Source: an uncultured Lachnospiraceae bacterium (GTDB lineage: Bacteria > Bacillota > Clostridia > Lachnospirales > Lachnospiraceae). From it: a DNA stretch of 53,908 bases. The position numbers and the translations under genes were made by a program. Positions 43,469 to 52,942 of the stretch are shown piece after piece. Numbering within the stretch: position 1 is the first letter of the stretch; each line of letters opens with the position of its first letter. The stretch is from NCBI GenBank assembly GCA_949472775.1, contig CASWVG010000014.1, forward strand, positions 1-53,908, written 5' to 3'. Below the pieces are notes generated by a model. The model did not search any database. It was given only the letters and a program-made list of their open reading frames with translations, and was not told the DNA's origin.

Positions 43469-44821
43469 GTGGCACAGATTAATGTACGGGAGATAGTTCT
43501 GGACATCCTGCTGGAACTGTCCGGACAGGCAGAATACAGCAATGTCCTGATCGGGGCGGCACTGGACAAATACGATTATCTGGACAGTAAAGAGAAGGCG
43601 TTTATCAAGCGGGTCAGCGAAGGTACCATTGAAAGGCGGATCTATCTTGACTATGTGCTGGACCAATATTCAAAAACACCTGTTATTAAAATGAAGCCGC
43701 TGATCAGGGAGCTTCTGCGGATGAGTGTGTACCAGCTTCTGTTCATGGAGCATATTCCGGCGGCAGCGGTGTGCAACGAGGCGGTGAAGCTTGCCAAAAA
43801 GCGTAGGTTTCAGAGCCTGCAGGGATATGTGAACGGTGTACTGCGAAATATTGCCAGAGGACGGGAAAATATCGTCCTGCCTGACAGACAGAAGGATCAG
43901 ACAGCCTTTTTATCTGTGTGCTATTCCATGCCGCTTTGGCTTGTAGCGCATTTTTCGGCGTGTTACGGCGAGGAGGCTTGTGAGAGCATTCTGCAGGCTT
44001 ATCTGGAAAGGGGCGCGGTGAGCGTCCGTCTGGACGAACGGCTTTCGGAAAAGGAGAGGGAGAAACTGCTTGCCGCATGGGAAAGAGACGGAGTCATTGT
44101 GGAAAAGCATTCGTATCTGCCCTATGCCTACAGGCTTCGGGGCGTGTCCGGTATTCGCAGCCTCGCCGGATACCGGGAGGGGCGGTTTTTCGTACAGGAT
44201 GTCAGTTCCATGCTCGTGGTGGAGGCGGCGGGGATTCGTCCCAAAGATACGGTGATAGACGTCTGTGCGGCTCCCGGCGGCAAGGCGCTTCACGCGGCGG
44301 CGAAGCTGAACGGCACGGGAGAGGTCATTGCCTGCGACGTTAACCGCTACAAGACGGACAAGATCGAGGAGAACCGTGCCCGGCTCGACGTGGAAAACGT
44401 GTCAATCCGTGTGCAGGATGCGCGGGTGAGAGAAGACTCCCTCGTGGGAAAGGCAGACGTGCTGCTGGCGGATGTGCCGTGTTCGGGTCTGGGTGTGATG
44501 GGTCACAAGCAGGATATCAAGTACCGGGTGACGAAGGAATCCCTGGCGGAGATCCAAACGTTACAGAAAGATATAATAACGAATGTTATTAATTATATAA
44601 AGCCCGGTGGTATTCTGATGTACAGTACCTGTACTATGAATCCCGGGGAGAATGAGGAGATGGCGGCATGGATTTGTGAAACCTTCGGTCTTGAGCCGGT
44701 GAGCATGGAAGACAGACTGCCCGCCGCTCTTGCCGGGGAGGGGAAACGGGGGATGCTGCAGCTTTTGCCGGGTGTCCATGAGACGGACGGGTTCTTTCTG
44801 GCGAAACTACGGAAGAAATAG
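43469..44821 (+). CDS. rsmB: 16S rRNA m5C967 methyltransferase RsmB
   Basis: 450 residues. The N-terminal NusB-like RNA-binding domain (about 1-135) is joined to a SAM-dependent methyltransferase. DVCAAPGGKALH binds SAM, DVPCSGLGVMG has one of the catalytic cysteines and YSTCTMNPGENEE the other. It methylates C967 of 16S rRNA (E. coli numbering). It starts at GTG 43469 with GGGAGA about nine bases upstream; it is followed by rlmN in a typical cluster. Confidence 0.95.
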   Translation: MAQINVREIVLDILLELSGQAEYSNVLIGAALDKYDYLDSKEKAFIKRVSEGTIERRIYLDYVLDQYSKTPVIKMKPLIRELLRMSVYQLLFMEHIPAAAVCNEAVKLAKKRRFQSLQGYVNGVLRNIARGRENIVLPDRQKDQTAFLSVCYSMPLWLVAHFSACYGEEACESILQAYLERGAVSVRLDERLSEKEREKLLAAWERDGVIVEKHSYLPYAYRLRGVSGIRSLAGYREGRFFVQDVSSMLVVEAAGIRPKDTVIDVCAAPGGKALHAAAKLNGTGEVIACDVNRYKTDKIEENRARLDVENVSIRVQDARVREDSLVGKADVLLADVPCSGLGVMGHKQDIKYRVTKESLAEIQTLQKDIITNVINYIKPGGILMYSTCTMNPGENEEMAAWICETFGLEPVSMEDRLPAALAGEGKRGMLQLLPGVHETDGFFLAKLRKK

Positions 44822-44877
44822 AATTAGGTGCAGGGGAAGTGGAACCCGACTTAAGAAACAGTGAGAAAGCGTAAACG

Positions 44878-45942
44878 ATGGAGAAGAAAGATATCAAGTC
44901 CCTCACATTGACAGAACTGAAAGCGGAGATGGCGGCCCTCGGGGAAAAGCCGTTTCGGGCGGTGCAGCTTTACGAGTGGATGCACAGGAAACTGGCGCGG
45001 GGCTATGAAGAAATGCGTAATATTCCTGCGGCTATGAAAACGAAATGTGGGGAAAGCTATCATTATACGGTGCTGAAAACGGTGGCGGTACAGGAGTCTG
45101 CCATAGACGGCACGAAAAAATATCTTTTCGCCCTCTCTGACGGCAATATGGTGGAGAGTGTGTGGATGCGCTATAAGCACGGCAATTCGGTCTGTATTTC
45201 CTCCCAGGTGGGGTGCCGTATGGGATGCCGTTTCTGCGCTTCCACGCTGGACGGACTGGTGCGCAACCTGTCTGCTTCGGAGATGCTTGACCAGATCTAC
45301 GCGATCACGCTGGAGACGGGGGAGCGGGTCTCCAACGTGGTGGTGATGGGCAGCGGAGAGCCGTTGGACAATTACGAGAATGTTCTGCGGTTTATCACGA
45401 TGCTGACGGACGAGAACGGGCTGCATATGAGCCAGAGAAACGTGACAGTCTCCACTTGTGGGATTGTGCCCAAGATGCGGGAACTGGCGAAAGAAAAACT
45501 GCAGATTACGCTGGCACTGTCCCTGCACGCGGCGACGGATGAAAAGCGGCGAAAGCTGATGCCCATTGCCAATCAGTTTACGCTTGCGGAGCTGATGGAC
45601 TGCTGCGCTTATTATTTTGAGCAGACCGGGCGGCGGATTACTTTTGAGTACAGTCTGGTGCGGAACGTAAACGATACAAGAAAGGATGCGGAGACGCTGG
45701 CGGCTCTGATCCGCGGGCTGAACTGTCATGTGAATCTGATCCCGGTGAATCCTGTCAGAGAAAGAGACTATGTACAGTCGGAGAGACAGGCGGTGGAGGC
45801 GTTTGCGGCCCTTCTTGCGAAAAAAGGGATTAACGCCACAGTCCGCAGGGAGATGGGGCGGGATATCGACGGCGCCTGCGGCCAGCTCAGACGGCGGTTC
45901 CTGGATAACAGTTCAGCCGGAGAGAATTTGTCGGTCAACTGA
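44878..45942 (+). CDS. rlmN: 23S rRNA (adenine-C2) methyltransferase RlmN
   Basis: 354 residues of the radical SAM methyl synthases. CRMGCRFC (about 112-119) binds the 4Fe-4S cluster. GSGEPLDNYENV follows, and GRDIDGACGQLR carries the C-terminal cysteine that holds the methyl group. It makes m2A2503 in 23S rRNA and m2A37 in some tRNAs. The stop codon at 45940 is the first base triplet of a repeat shared with 34653-34676. Confidence 0.96.
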   Translation: MEKKDIKSLTLTELKAEMAALGEKPFRAVQLYEWMHRKLARGYEEMRNIPAAMKTKCGESYHYTVLKTVAVQESAIDGTKKYLFALSDGNMVESVWMRYKHGNSVCISSQVGCRMGCRFCASTLDGLVRNLSASEMLDQIYAITLETGERVSNVVVMGSGEPLDNYENVLRFITMLTDENGLHMSQRNVTVSTCGIVPKMRELAKEKLQITLALSLHAATDEKRRKLMPIANQFTLAELMDCCAYYFEQTGRRITFEYSLVRNVNDTRKDAETLAALIRGLNCHVNLIPVNPVRERDYVQSERQAVEAFAALLAKKGINATVRREMGRDIDGACGQLRRRFLDNSSAGENLSVN

Positions 45943-46060
45943 TGGTCTGAGGAAGCGTCCGCTCATAAGCAAAAGGAGCTGCGAAGAGGCGGGGAGCACC
46001 GTAGGTGCGTTCTGCGCATGGATGCGGGCTGAACGGCTGCCGCAGGGGAATGCGGTTTAA
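45940..46060. repeat. Hairpin-rich intergenic repeat after rlmN
   Basis: Bases 45940-45963 (TGATGGTCTGAGGAAGCG and on) match the complement of 34653-34676 at 22 of 24 positions. CATAAGCAAAAG (45965-45976) matches the end repeat of the element at recJ. Hairpins follow: GCACC-GTA-GGTGC (45996), CGCAT-GG-ATGCG (46016) and CCGCA...TGCGG (46040-46055), the last followed by TTTAAA. It joins the same interspersed family as the elements at 34589 and 36704. Confidence 0.55.
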
Positions 46061-46141
46061 ATCGCTTGCTCTTTTGCAGGGAATATGCTAACATGGGTAA
46101 TTGGTAAAATATGCAAATCACTAAAAACGGAGGAATATGCC

Positions 46142-46897
46142 GTGCTAAAGTCTTATGCGCTGACAGATATCGGGCGAAGAAGACAATTAAATCAAGACTA
46201 TATTTATTGCAGCGAGACACCTGTCGGAAATCTGCCGAATCTGTTTATCGTGGCGGATGGCATGGGTGGTCATAAGGCGGGAGATTACGCCTCCGACCTG
46301 GCGGTGGAGACTGTGATAAAAGAGGTGGGAGCCTCCTTTGAGAAAAGCCCTGAGAAGATCCTGAGTCATGCCATCTCCAGGGCAAACGGTATTCTGCGCA
46401 AACGCGCCAGCGAGGACTTTGCCTTGAGCGGTATGGGAACGACGCTTGTCGCGGCCACCTGTATCGGCAGATTTCTGGAAGTGGCGAACGTGGGAGACAG
46501 CAGGCTTTATGTGATCGGTGAGGAGATCGTACAGATCACGGAGGACCACTCTCTGGTGGAGGAGATGGTCCGGATGGGTGGGATCAACCGGGAAGAAGCC
46601 AGAAACCATCCCGATAAAAACATCATTACCCGTGCGGTAGGAGCAAGGGATGATGTGGAGGTTGATTTCTTCAACCGGGAATTACAGACAGGAGAAATGG
46701 TTTTACTTTGTTCGGATGGATTGACTAACATGGTGGACGACGAGACGATATGCCGGATTCTGAAAAACGGTAAGAGCCTTAGGGACAGGGTAGAAGAACT
46801 GATAGAGACGGCCAACTTAAATGGCGGCAAAGACAATATATCGGTGATCGTTATTGAACCGTTAGCAGACTTAACAGACGAGGTAGAACATGATTAA
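46142..46897 (+). CDS. stp: Stp/PrpC-type PP2C Ser/Thr phosphatase
   Basis: 251 residues. All PP2C motifs are clear: TDIGRRRQLNQDY, FIVADGMGGHKAGD, GMGTTLVAA, VGDSRLYVI, EDHSLVEEMV, LLCSDGLTNMVDD and GGKDNISVIVIE. It dephosphorylates targets of PrkC, whose gene overlaps by eight bases. The start is GTG 46142 with GGAGG eight bases upstream; an ATG at 46085 has no good site. Confidence 0.95.
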   Translation: MLKSYALTDIGRRRQLNQDYIYCSETPVGNLPNLFIVADGMGGHKAGDYASDLAVETVIKEVGASFEKSPEKILSHAISRANGILRKRASEDFALSGMGTTLVAATCIGRFLEVANVGDSRLYVIGEEIVQITEDHSLVEEMVRMGGINREEARNHPDKNIITRAVGARDDVEVDFFNRELQTGEMVLLCSDGLTNMVDDETICRILKNGKSLRDRVEELIETANLNGGKDNISVIVIEPLADLTDEVEHD

Positions 46898-48998
46898 GAT
46901 AGGAATGATGATCGCTGACCGGTATGAGATTCTGGAAAAGATCGGCACCGGCGGCATGTCAGACGTATATAAAGCGAAAGATCACAAGCTGAACCGCTTT
47001 GTGGCGGTCAAGGTCTTGAAACAGGAATTCAGTGAAAACGCCAATTTTGTGTCAAAATTCCGGATTGAGGCACAGGCGGCAGCGGGTCTTATGCACCCCA
47101 ATATCGTCAACGTTTACGACGTGGGCGAGGAGGGCGAGAATCACTATATCGTCATGGAACTGGTGGAGGGGATCACCCTCAAGAAATATATTGAGAAGAA
47201 GGCGAGGCTTTCCGTCAAGGAGGCGGTGAGCATTGCCATTCAGGTTTCCATGGGAATTGAGGCGGCGCACAACAACCACATTATCCACAGGGATATCAAG
47301 CCGCAGAATATCATTATTTCCAAAGAAGGCAAAGTGAAGGTGACGGACTTTGGCATCGCCAAGGCTGCTACCAGCAATACAATCACATCCAATGTCATGG
47401 GGAGCGTGCACTATACGTCGCCGGAGCAGGCAAGAGGTGGCTACAGCGATGAGAAGAGCGATATCTATTCGCTGGGTATTACCATGTTCGAGATGCTTAC
47501 GGGCAGGGTGCCCTTTAACGGGGAGACTACCGTGGCAATCGCGATCAAACATATTCAGGAAGAGTTTCCCTCACCGAGGGACTATGTGCCGGAGATACCG
47601 GTCTGTGTGGAACAGATCGTCTTTAAGTGCTGTCAGAAGAGCCCGGACAGAAGGTACCAGTCCATGTCTGAATTGATCGTGGATTTGAAGCAGTCGCTGA
47701 TCAGCCCGGATGAAGACTTTGTCAAGGTGACGGACCCGGACGAGGAGGCTTCCACCCGCATGATCACCGACAGGGATATGGTGCAGATCAAACGTCAGTC
47801 AGACAACCGGGACTCCATGGATGAGGCTATGCGTCTGAAAAAGGATGTCAGGGACAGAGACCATGCGCGTTCCTACGAGGATGAGGACGACGAGGACTGG
47901 GACGATGACGAGGAGGACTACGATCCCAAGATGGAGAAGATCACTACCATACTGGCGGTGGTGGCGGCTCTGCTGATCGGCGGTATTCTGATCTTTCTGG
48001 TAGGCAGGACAATGGGCGTCTTTAATTTCAGTGGGGAAAAAGCGCCAGAGGAGCAGGAACAGGAGGCGGAGCAGGTGGAGATGATCCGCGTGGTCGGCAT
48101 GCATGTGGACGAGGCGAAACGTATGCTCCTGGATCTGGAGCTTTCGCCGGAAATTAAATACGAGGAAAACAGCTCTTACGATGCGGGCACGGTGCTTCGC
48201 GCCAGCGTACAGGATGGGCTGATGATAGATAAGGGTACTACGATTGTGCTTACGGTGGCGGAGGCCGCTGAGGGGGTAGAGGTTCCCGACGCGACGGGAA
48301 AATCCCAGACGGAAGGCACGGCGCTTCTGGAAAAGGAAGGATTTGTCGTAAACGTGGTGGAGAGTAATGACCCCCAGGTGGAGAAGGGCATTGTGATCTC
48401 CCAGTCTCCGGAGGCGGGGACGAAGGCGTCTGCGGGACAAAGCGTCACCATCCGCGTCAGTCAGGGTGCGGAGGACAATAAAGTCAGGGTGCCCGATGTG
48501 GTTGGTATGACGGAGATGGACGCTACGGTCACGCTGACGGAGAGCGGGCTTCCCGTAGGTAACGTTACGGAGACGCCCCATGAGGACCCGGCGCTTACGG
48601 ATCTGGTATGCTATCAGAGCTATTCGGTCGGCTCCTATGTGGACAAAGGTACGCCTGTGGATCTGCGGATCAGCACGGGACCTGCCCAGAAAACGTATAA
48701 GTATGCCGAGGGGATTACCGCGCCCACGGAGGATGCGTCTTATCAGAGCGGTATGCAGGTGAATGTGACGCTTACTGCCGACGATGGCACGCAGCTTTTG
48801 AATACACAGACGACCACTTTTCCGGTAGGTGTCAATTATACAGGAATCAAGTCGGCAACGGGTACCATCCGTTATACCTTTACGGTGCAGATGGAGCCAA
48901 CTACGATCACCGACCCAGAGACCGGGGAGACCACGACCGAGGGCGGTGGAACAGAGACAAAGACAGTGGAGCGAAAGGTTAACTTCACGGAAGAGTAG
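46890..48998 (+). CDS. prkC: PASTA-domain Ser/Thr protein kinase PrkC
   Basis: 702 residues. The kinase domain (about 10-270) has GTGGMSDVY, AVKVLK with Lys41, HRDIKPQN, DFGIAKA and TSPEQARG, with TSNTITSN in the activation loop. An acidic linker (DEDDEDWDDDEEDYD) leads to one membrane helix (about 350-370). Three PASTA repeats follow outside the cell (starting near MIRVVGMHVDEAKRML, VEVPDATGKSQTE and VRVPDVVGMTEMD). A further C-terminal domain of about 100 residues follows, ending in a Thr/Glu-rich tail. PASTA kinases sense muropeptides or lipid II and regulate wall growth and dormancy exit. Confidence 0.96.
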   Translation: MIKIGMMIADRYEILEKIGTGGMSDVYKAKDHKLNRFVAVKVLKQEFSENANFVSKFRIEAQAAAGLMHPNIVNVYDVGEEGENHYIVMELVEGITLKKYIEKKARLSVKEAVSIAIQVSMGIEAAHNNHIIHRDIKPQNIIISKEGKVKVTDFGIAKAATSNTITSNVMGSVHYTSPEQARGGYSDEKSDIYSLGITMFEMLTGRVPFNGETTVAIAIKHIQEEFPSPRDYVPEIPVCVEQIVFKCCQKSPDRRYQSMSELIVDLKQSLISPDEDFVKVTDPDEEASTRMITDRDMVQIKRQSDNRDSMDEAMRLKKDVRDRDHARSYEDEDDEDWDDDEEDYDPKMEKITTILAVVAALLIGGILIFLVGRTMGVFNFSGEKAPEEQEQEAEQVEMIRVVGMHVDEAKRMLLDLELSPEIKYEENSSYDAGTVLRASVQDGLMIDKGTTIVLTVAEAAEGVEVPDATGKSQTEGTALLEKEGFVVNVVESNDPQVEKGIVISQSPEAGTKASAGQSVTIRVSQGAEDNKVRVPDVVGMTEMDATVTLTESGLPVGNVTETPHEDPALTDLVCYQSYSVGSYVDKGTPVDLRISTGPAQKTYKYAEGITAPTEDASYQSGMQVNVTLTADDGTQLLNTQTTTFPVGVNYTGIKSATGTIRYTFTVQMEPTTITDPETGETTTEGGGTETKTVERKVNFTEE

Positions 48999-49126
48999 CG
49001 CGAAAAGTGCTTTATAAGACGTTCCGCCATTGGACAGGATCAAAGGCAGCAGAGCTGACCTGGGAGCACTGTGTTTCGCGCGGGAGAATGCCTGAGGTGC
49101 GGCATTCCCCGCATGGATTGGAGTAT

Positions 49127-50005
49127 ATGACTGGCAAGATAATGAAAGGGATCGCCGGGTTCTACTATGTGCATGTGGAGGGGCGCGGCGTCTACGAGTG
49201 CAAGGCAAAGGGAATATTCAGAAAAGAGGGAATCAAGCCTCTGGTCGGGGATGACGTCGAGATGGACGTGCTGGATGAAACAGAGATGCTCGGAAATATC
49301 CGGGAGATTCTGCCGCGGAAAAGCGCGCTCTTAAGACCAGCGGTAGCCAATGTGGACCAGGCATTGATTCTCTTTGCGATTGTGAAACCGAACCCGAACT
49401 TTAACCTGCTGGACCGCTTCTTGATCCGGATGGAGCAGCAGGAACTGCCCACGATGATCTGTTTTAACAAAGAGGATATCGCTTCACAGGAAGAGAAGGA
49501 GGCGCTCCGCAGGGCGTACGAGACTTGTGGATATCGGGTGTTATTTATAAGCGTTCTGGAAAACAGAGGGCTGGATCAGGTGCGTGAACTGCTGGCGGGA
49601 AAGACCACTGCGCTGGCGGGTCCAAGTGGTGTTGGCAAGTCCTCTCTGATCAATCAGCTTTCTCCCGAAACCCATATGGAGACGGGGGAGATCAGCGAGA
49701 AGATCAAACGGGGCAGGCACACCACCAGACATTCGGAGATCATTGTGCTGGGGGACAGCGCTTATATCATGGATACGCCTGGTTTTACTTCCCTGGAAAT
49801 GCCGGAGATCACGAAGGAGGAGCTGGGCGGGTATTATCCCGAGTTCCGGGAACATGAGCCTCTCTGTAAATTCCGGGGGTGCGCGCATATCAGTGAGCCG
49901 GACTGTGGTGTGAAGGAAGCTGTGGAGGAGGGAAAGATCAGCCGGGTGCGGTATGAGAATTATATGGCGCTGTACCGGGAACTGAAGGAGAAGAAGCGGT
50001 ATTGA
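49127..50005 (+). CDS. rsgA: Ribosome small-subunit-dependent GTPase A
   Basis: 292 residues. An N-terminal OB fold is followed by a circularly permuted GTPase: NKED (G4) comes before GPSGVGKSSL (G1), then the switch region RHTTRH and DTPG (G3). A C-terminal zinc motif is CKFRGCAHISEPDC. It checks late maturation of the 30S subunit. I place the start at ATG 49127 (GGAG close upstream); the reading frame extends to 49007 without family similarity. The gap 48999-49126 has a hairpin, GAATGCC...GGCATTC (49086-49107). Confidence 0.94.
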   Translation: MTGKIMKGIAGFYYVHVEGRGVYECKAKGIFRKEGIKPLVGDDVEMDVLDETEMLGNIREILPRKSALLRPAVANVDQALILFAIVKPNPNFNLLDRFLIRMEQQELPTMICFNKEDIASQEEKEALRRAYETCGYRVLFISVLENRGLDQVRELLAGKTTALAGPSGVGKSSLINQLSPETHMETGEISEKIKRGRHTTRHSEIIVLGDSAYIMDTPGFTSLEMPEITKEELGGYYPEFREHEPLCKFRGCAHISEPDCGVKEAVEEGKISRVRYENYMALYRELKEKKRY

Positions 50006-50026
50006 CTTATGTGAGGCACAAGTGGG

Positions 50027-50060
50027 AAATGTAAAGTTGTCAAAGGCTTTACATTTTTTT
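50027..50060 (+). terminator. Rho-independent terminator after rsgA
   Basis: AAATGTAAAG (50027-50036) pairs with CTTTACATTT (50047-50056), then TTTT. It closes the housekeeping run. The remaining gap to 50489 contains the promoter copy at 50314 and a 24-codon ORF (50137-50211) that I do not support as a gene. Confidence 0.8.
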
Positions 50061-50313
50061 GTTGCATATAACATACATCAGAGTTTCCTGCTCTTAGGGC
50101 TGATGGATGTATGGGTACCGACTTCTTGCTGTCATTATGGAAAGGACAACCGGCAAAAGAGATGTGGAAACCATGTATGAACTGGCAGATCAACAGGCGA
50201 AAGATAACTGATGTGATAGAAGCAGATTATTATGTTACTGAAAAGAGTGAAGTGAATAAATGAATTAGCACATAATAGTGAAACGTTATTGGTGGTGAGA
50301 GTGTTGGGAAAAT

Positions 50314-50350
50314 TTTACTTTTGAACCTTACTATGCTATACTATCATAGT
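50314..50350 (+). promoter_or_regulatory. Sigma-A promoter with palindrome over the -10 (copy 1)
   Basis: TTTACT (50314-50319) and TATACT (50337-50342) are 17 bases apart. ACTATG (50330) and CATAGT (50345) form an inverted repeat spanning the -10, a plausible operator. The same unit recurs at 52502 and at 53736. This copy drives the membrane glycosyltransferase, with about 140 nt of leader. Confidence 0.7.
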
Positions 50351-50489
50351 TGTTGTAAAATTTTTGACTGCAACTTAAATTGTATGGCTTTGTATAGGAA
50401 GTTAAAGAAGAACGGGTGTTATTTATAAAGAAAACGGATGGCTGTTTGACTTATAAAGGATAAGTGGGAAGAAACAAGGGAGAGAACGG

Positions 50490-52313
50490 TTGAAAAAGCT
50501 GACAGAAGATAGAAAGTATATATATGTCTGCGTTGTTCTATTTGTAATAAGCGCTGTTTTCTATGGGATAATGAGTGACTTTCCCAAAGTGATCAGCAGT
50601 TATCCGGACGAACTGCGGTATGTGGGAATAGGACGCAGTCTGGCAGGAGGACGGGGGATAAGGCTTCATGGAATGGAAAGTGATTTCCAGAAGATTTTGT
50701 ACAGCATATGTATTATGCCTGCTTTTTGGATGAAATCAACGGCAGGGCAGATTCGGGCTGTCGGATATATTAACAGCCTGGTTATGGCAAGCGCTGTCTT
50801 TCCAATCTATGGGCTGTGCAGGAGAATTTTAAAAGAAGATAGGGAGATAAATTATACGCTGGCTATGGGAATCACATTTCCGGCGTTTGTTTATACAACA
50901 TACTTTATGAGTGAAGTGATCTATCTGCCTCTTTCGCTCTGGGTGATATATATTGTATGGTGTATTTTTTGTACAGAAAATTTCCGTGTCAGACTGGGAT
51001 TAAATTTACTGCTTGGCGTCATGGGTTATCTGACTTATCTGAATAAAGAAATAGCCCTGTATTTTGTGATTGCGTATGTCCTGGTCTGGCTGATGTATTG
51101 CGTTGCTCATCCGACGACTGAAAAAGTGGGAGAAGGGCTAATCTGCCTAGTGGTTTTTGCCGGGATATTTGCGGGCTGTTTTTTATTGATGAAAGGAACC
51201 CTGTTTAGTGGGATGCCCAATTCCTATAGCAGCTCTAATTTGCAGGTGCTGCATTTAAAATGGTCATGGGAAAAAATACGGTATCTGCTGTATGGGCTTA
51301 TTTATGATGTAGTATTTGGTGTACTTGCGTTTGGCATATTTCCTGTTTTGGTGCCGGCCGCTTTTTTTCAGAAGAGGGAGAAGGAATCCTGGTTCTATCT
51401 CTTTTTGCTGTGTTCGTTTCTGATTGGATGTATAACGATTGCCTATATGATAACGCTTCCAGAAGACTTTGGCAGCAGGGCTCCGAGGCTTCATATGAGA
51501 TATCTGGAGCCGTTAGTCATTCCATTTTATATTTTGATGGTAGACAGGATCAGGAAAGCGGATTATGCGGAGAGAGAAGAAACAGGAGTGCTTCAATATC
51601 GTCAGCGGATATTGGGGATAGGTATTGTCATTTTTGCGATGCTGCTGATCGGGGGATCGGGTGGTGGAAGTTTCCTGGCGGATAATTCAACATTATTGTA
51701 TTATGAACTGTTTGCACGGTTTATAAGTAAATCGGAAATTATTTTGCTTTTGCTGCGTCTGCTGGTTGCGATAGCAGTAATTGCTGGCCTTATCGTAGTG
51801 TGTAAACGAAAACCTGTGTTTCTTAAATTGTTTGGTATTTTGTTTATCACATTAAATGTTGTGAACAGCGCGGCGGGAATCTGTGCAGGGCATTACAGGT
51901 ATGGCATTCAGGAGGAGAAGCGGCAGCAGGCAGCTTACGCCAATGAATATCTGAAAGATTTACAGGGGAATATACTGCTTCTTTCGGTGGGGAAAGATAC
52001 TTCCCCGGAAGATAAGCGGTTATTTGACACATATATGGATGTTGAATTTTTTGTGTGTGATATGGATGGTTCGGAGATGCCGGCCCTTCTTGAGGACAAT
52101 GTGATTGACCTTGCTTATGAGAGGCTCAGGTGTGATGTATCGGGCGATTATTATCCAGATTTAAGTCGTGTCGATTATATAATTGTGAAAAATGATTATG
52201 ACGTCCGGCTCATGGAGGATTCTGCAAAAAAGCTGGAGGACTTTCCACTGGAAGGGTACAGCATATATAAAAATCTGGATTCGGGAAAAATATATGTTGC
52301 CGGAGAGACTTGA
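50490..52313 (+). CDS. Multi-pass membrane glycosyltransferase-like protein (GT-C fold)
   Basis: 607 residues with roughly a dozen hydrophobic segments. The first (about 10-27) is followed by SYPDELRYVGIGRSLAGGRG, an acidic-residue motif in the first outer loop as in GT-C enzymes that use polyprenyl-phosphate sugars. A soluble C-terminal part (about 480-607) follows the last helix and ends in FPLEGYSIYKNLDSGKIYV. It would glycosylate a lipid or protein outside the membrane; the substrate is unknown. Start is TTG 50490 with AAGGGAGAG upstream. The gene is AT-richer than the housekeeping run and lies between two copies of the ychF-type promoter, suggesting insertion. Confidence 0.7.
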   Translation: MKKLTEDRKYIYVCVVLFVISAVFYGIMSDFPKVISSYPDELRYVGIGRSLAGGRGIRLHGMESDFQKILYSICIMPAFWMKSTAGQIRAVGYINSLVMASAVFPIYGLCRRILKEDREINYTLAMGITFPAFVYTTYFMSEVIYLPLSLWVIYIVWCIFCTENFRVRLGLNLLLGVMGYLTYLNKEIALYFVIAYVLVWLMYCVAHPTTEKVGEGLICLVVFAGIFAGCFLLMKGTLFSGMPNSYSSSNLQVLHLKWSWEKIRYLLYGLIYDVVFGVLAFGIFPVLVPAAFFQKREKESWFYLFLLCSFLIGCITIAYMITLPEDFGSRAPRLHMRYLEPLVIPFYILMVDRIRKADYAEREETGVLQYRQRILGIGIVIFAMLLIGGSGGGSFLADNSTLLYYELFARFISKSEIILLLLRLLVAIAVIAGLIVVCKRKPVFLKLFGILFITLNVVNSAAGICAGHYRYGIQEEKRQQAAYANEYLKDLQGNILLLSVGKDTSPEDKRLFDTYMDVEFFVCDMDGSEMPALLEDNVIDLAYERLRCDVSGDYYPDLSRVDYIIVKNDYDVRLMEDSAKKLEDFPLEGYSIYKNLDSGKIYVAGET

Positions 52314-52377
52314 ATAGAATCAAGGAAATGCGGTGGGCGGATTGTTTCGCTTTTGCATGTTTTAACAGAATAAATTA

Positions 52378-52609
52378 GGATGTATGCAGGCAGTTAAGCG
52401 AAGGCGAAAAAAGGAACGATAATGCTTGATGAATGATGTGTTATCATTTTTGTGGGTATAGCAAACAAGCCTCGGGAAAGGTGGCAAAGCGCCAGAAAAA
52501 TTTTACTTTTAAACCTTACTATGCTATACTATCATAGTTGCCATAACAACTGGAAAAAATAAAATTGAGGAAACATGGAGGAATAGAATAACATGAAACT
52601 CGGCATCGT
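52378..52609. repeat. Upstream copy of the ychF promoter-leader region
   Basis: Bases 52378-52539 align without gaps to 53612-53773 (about 90 percent identical by eye). Bases 52547-52609 align to 53832-53894 with a single mismatch. The 58 bases between the blocks in the downstream copy are reduced to seven here. Similarity stops at codon 6 of ychF (ATC GT). It includes the second promoter copy: TTTACT 52502, TATACT 52525. Confidence 0.85.
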
Positions 52610-52661
52610 TATTTACGAGGCTGTTTCATATAAATCCATATATCTCCATAAAATGGCTTAA
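52593..52661 (+). pseudogene. Truncated 5' remnant of ychF
   Basis: The ribosome site GGAGG and ATG are copied from ychF. The frame reads MKLGIV, as in the real gene, then departs into unrelated sequence (IYEAVSYKSIYL) and stops at 52659. It could still be translated as a 22-residue peptide, as promoter and ribosome site are intact, but it is best read as a scar of duplication. Confidence 0.75.
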
Positions 52662-52829
52662 AGGTTGATAAATACTAGGATTGAGGGCAATTTGATTTCC
52701 ACGCAAGTCTTTATATCTTCATAAGAGTTTATAGAAAATTGGTACATAGCCATGTTATTTTATAACAGGAAAATGGAAACTATTAAGTTGAGCCTTAATA
52801 CCGAAAAAAGTAAAAATTTTTTTAATGTG

Positions 52830-52857
52830 TTGTAATGAGGGAAAAATAGTGTATACT
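52830..52857 (+). promoter_or_regulatory. Candidate promoter of the toxI antitoxin RNA
   Basis: TTGTAA (52830-52835) and TATACT (52852-52857) are 16 bases apart. The RNA would start near 52864, just before the first repeat. Bases 52662-52829 hold nothing I can identify. Confidence 0.6.
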
Positions 52858-52867
52858 AAAGATAGTA

Positions 52868-52942
52868 GGTGATGCGCAGCCTTATAAATGAGCGAGTTAT
52901 AAGTGGGTGATGCACAGCCCAAAAGTGAGCGAGTTAGCAGGA
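52868..52942 (+). ncRNA. toxI: Type III antitoxin RNA (ToxI-like tandem repeats)
   Basis: Two tandem units with a 38-base period start at 52868 and 52906. Both begin GGTGATGC-CAGCC and share TGAGCGAGTTA. In the first, CTTATAA and TTATAAG can pair around ATGAGCGAG, a fold compatible with the pseudoknotted units of type III antitoxins. Known ToxI arrays have units of roughly 35-40 nt, usually two to six copies, directly before a terminator and the toxin gene, as here. The toxin would cut this RNA into units that then inhibit it. Confidence 0.75.

Noticed and set aside
47799-49208. 469-codon minus-strand ORF
   Set aside because: Antisense to prkC, composition is Arg/His-rich as expected of a shadow frame.
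50137-50211. Small ORF of 24 codons after rsgA
   Set aside because: A GGAAAGG-like site is absent and nothing supports translation; may be a gene remnant.
52868-52942. CRISPR array
   Set aside because: Only two contiguous units without spacers, followed by a terminator and toxN; a type III antitoxin explains it better.
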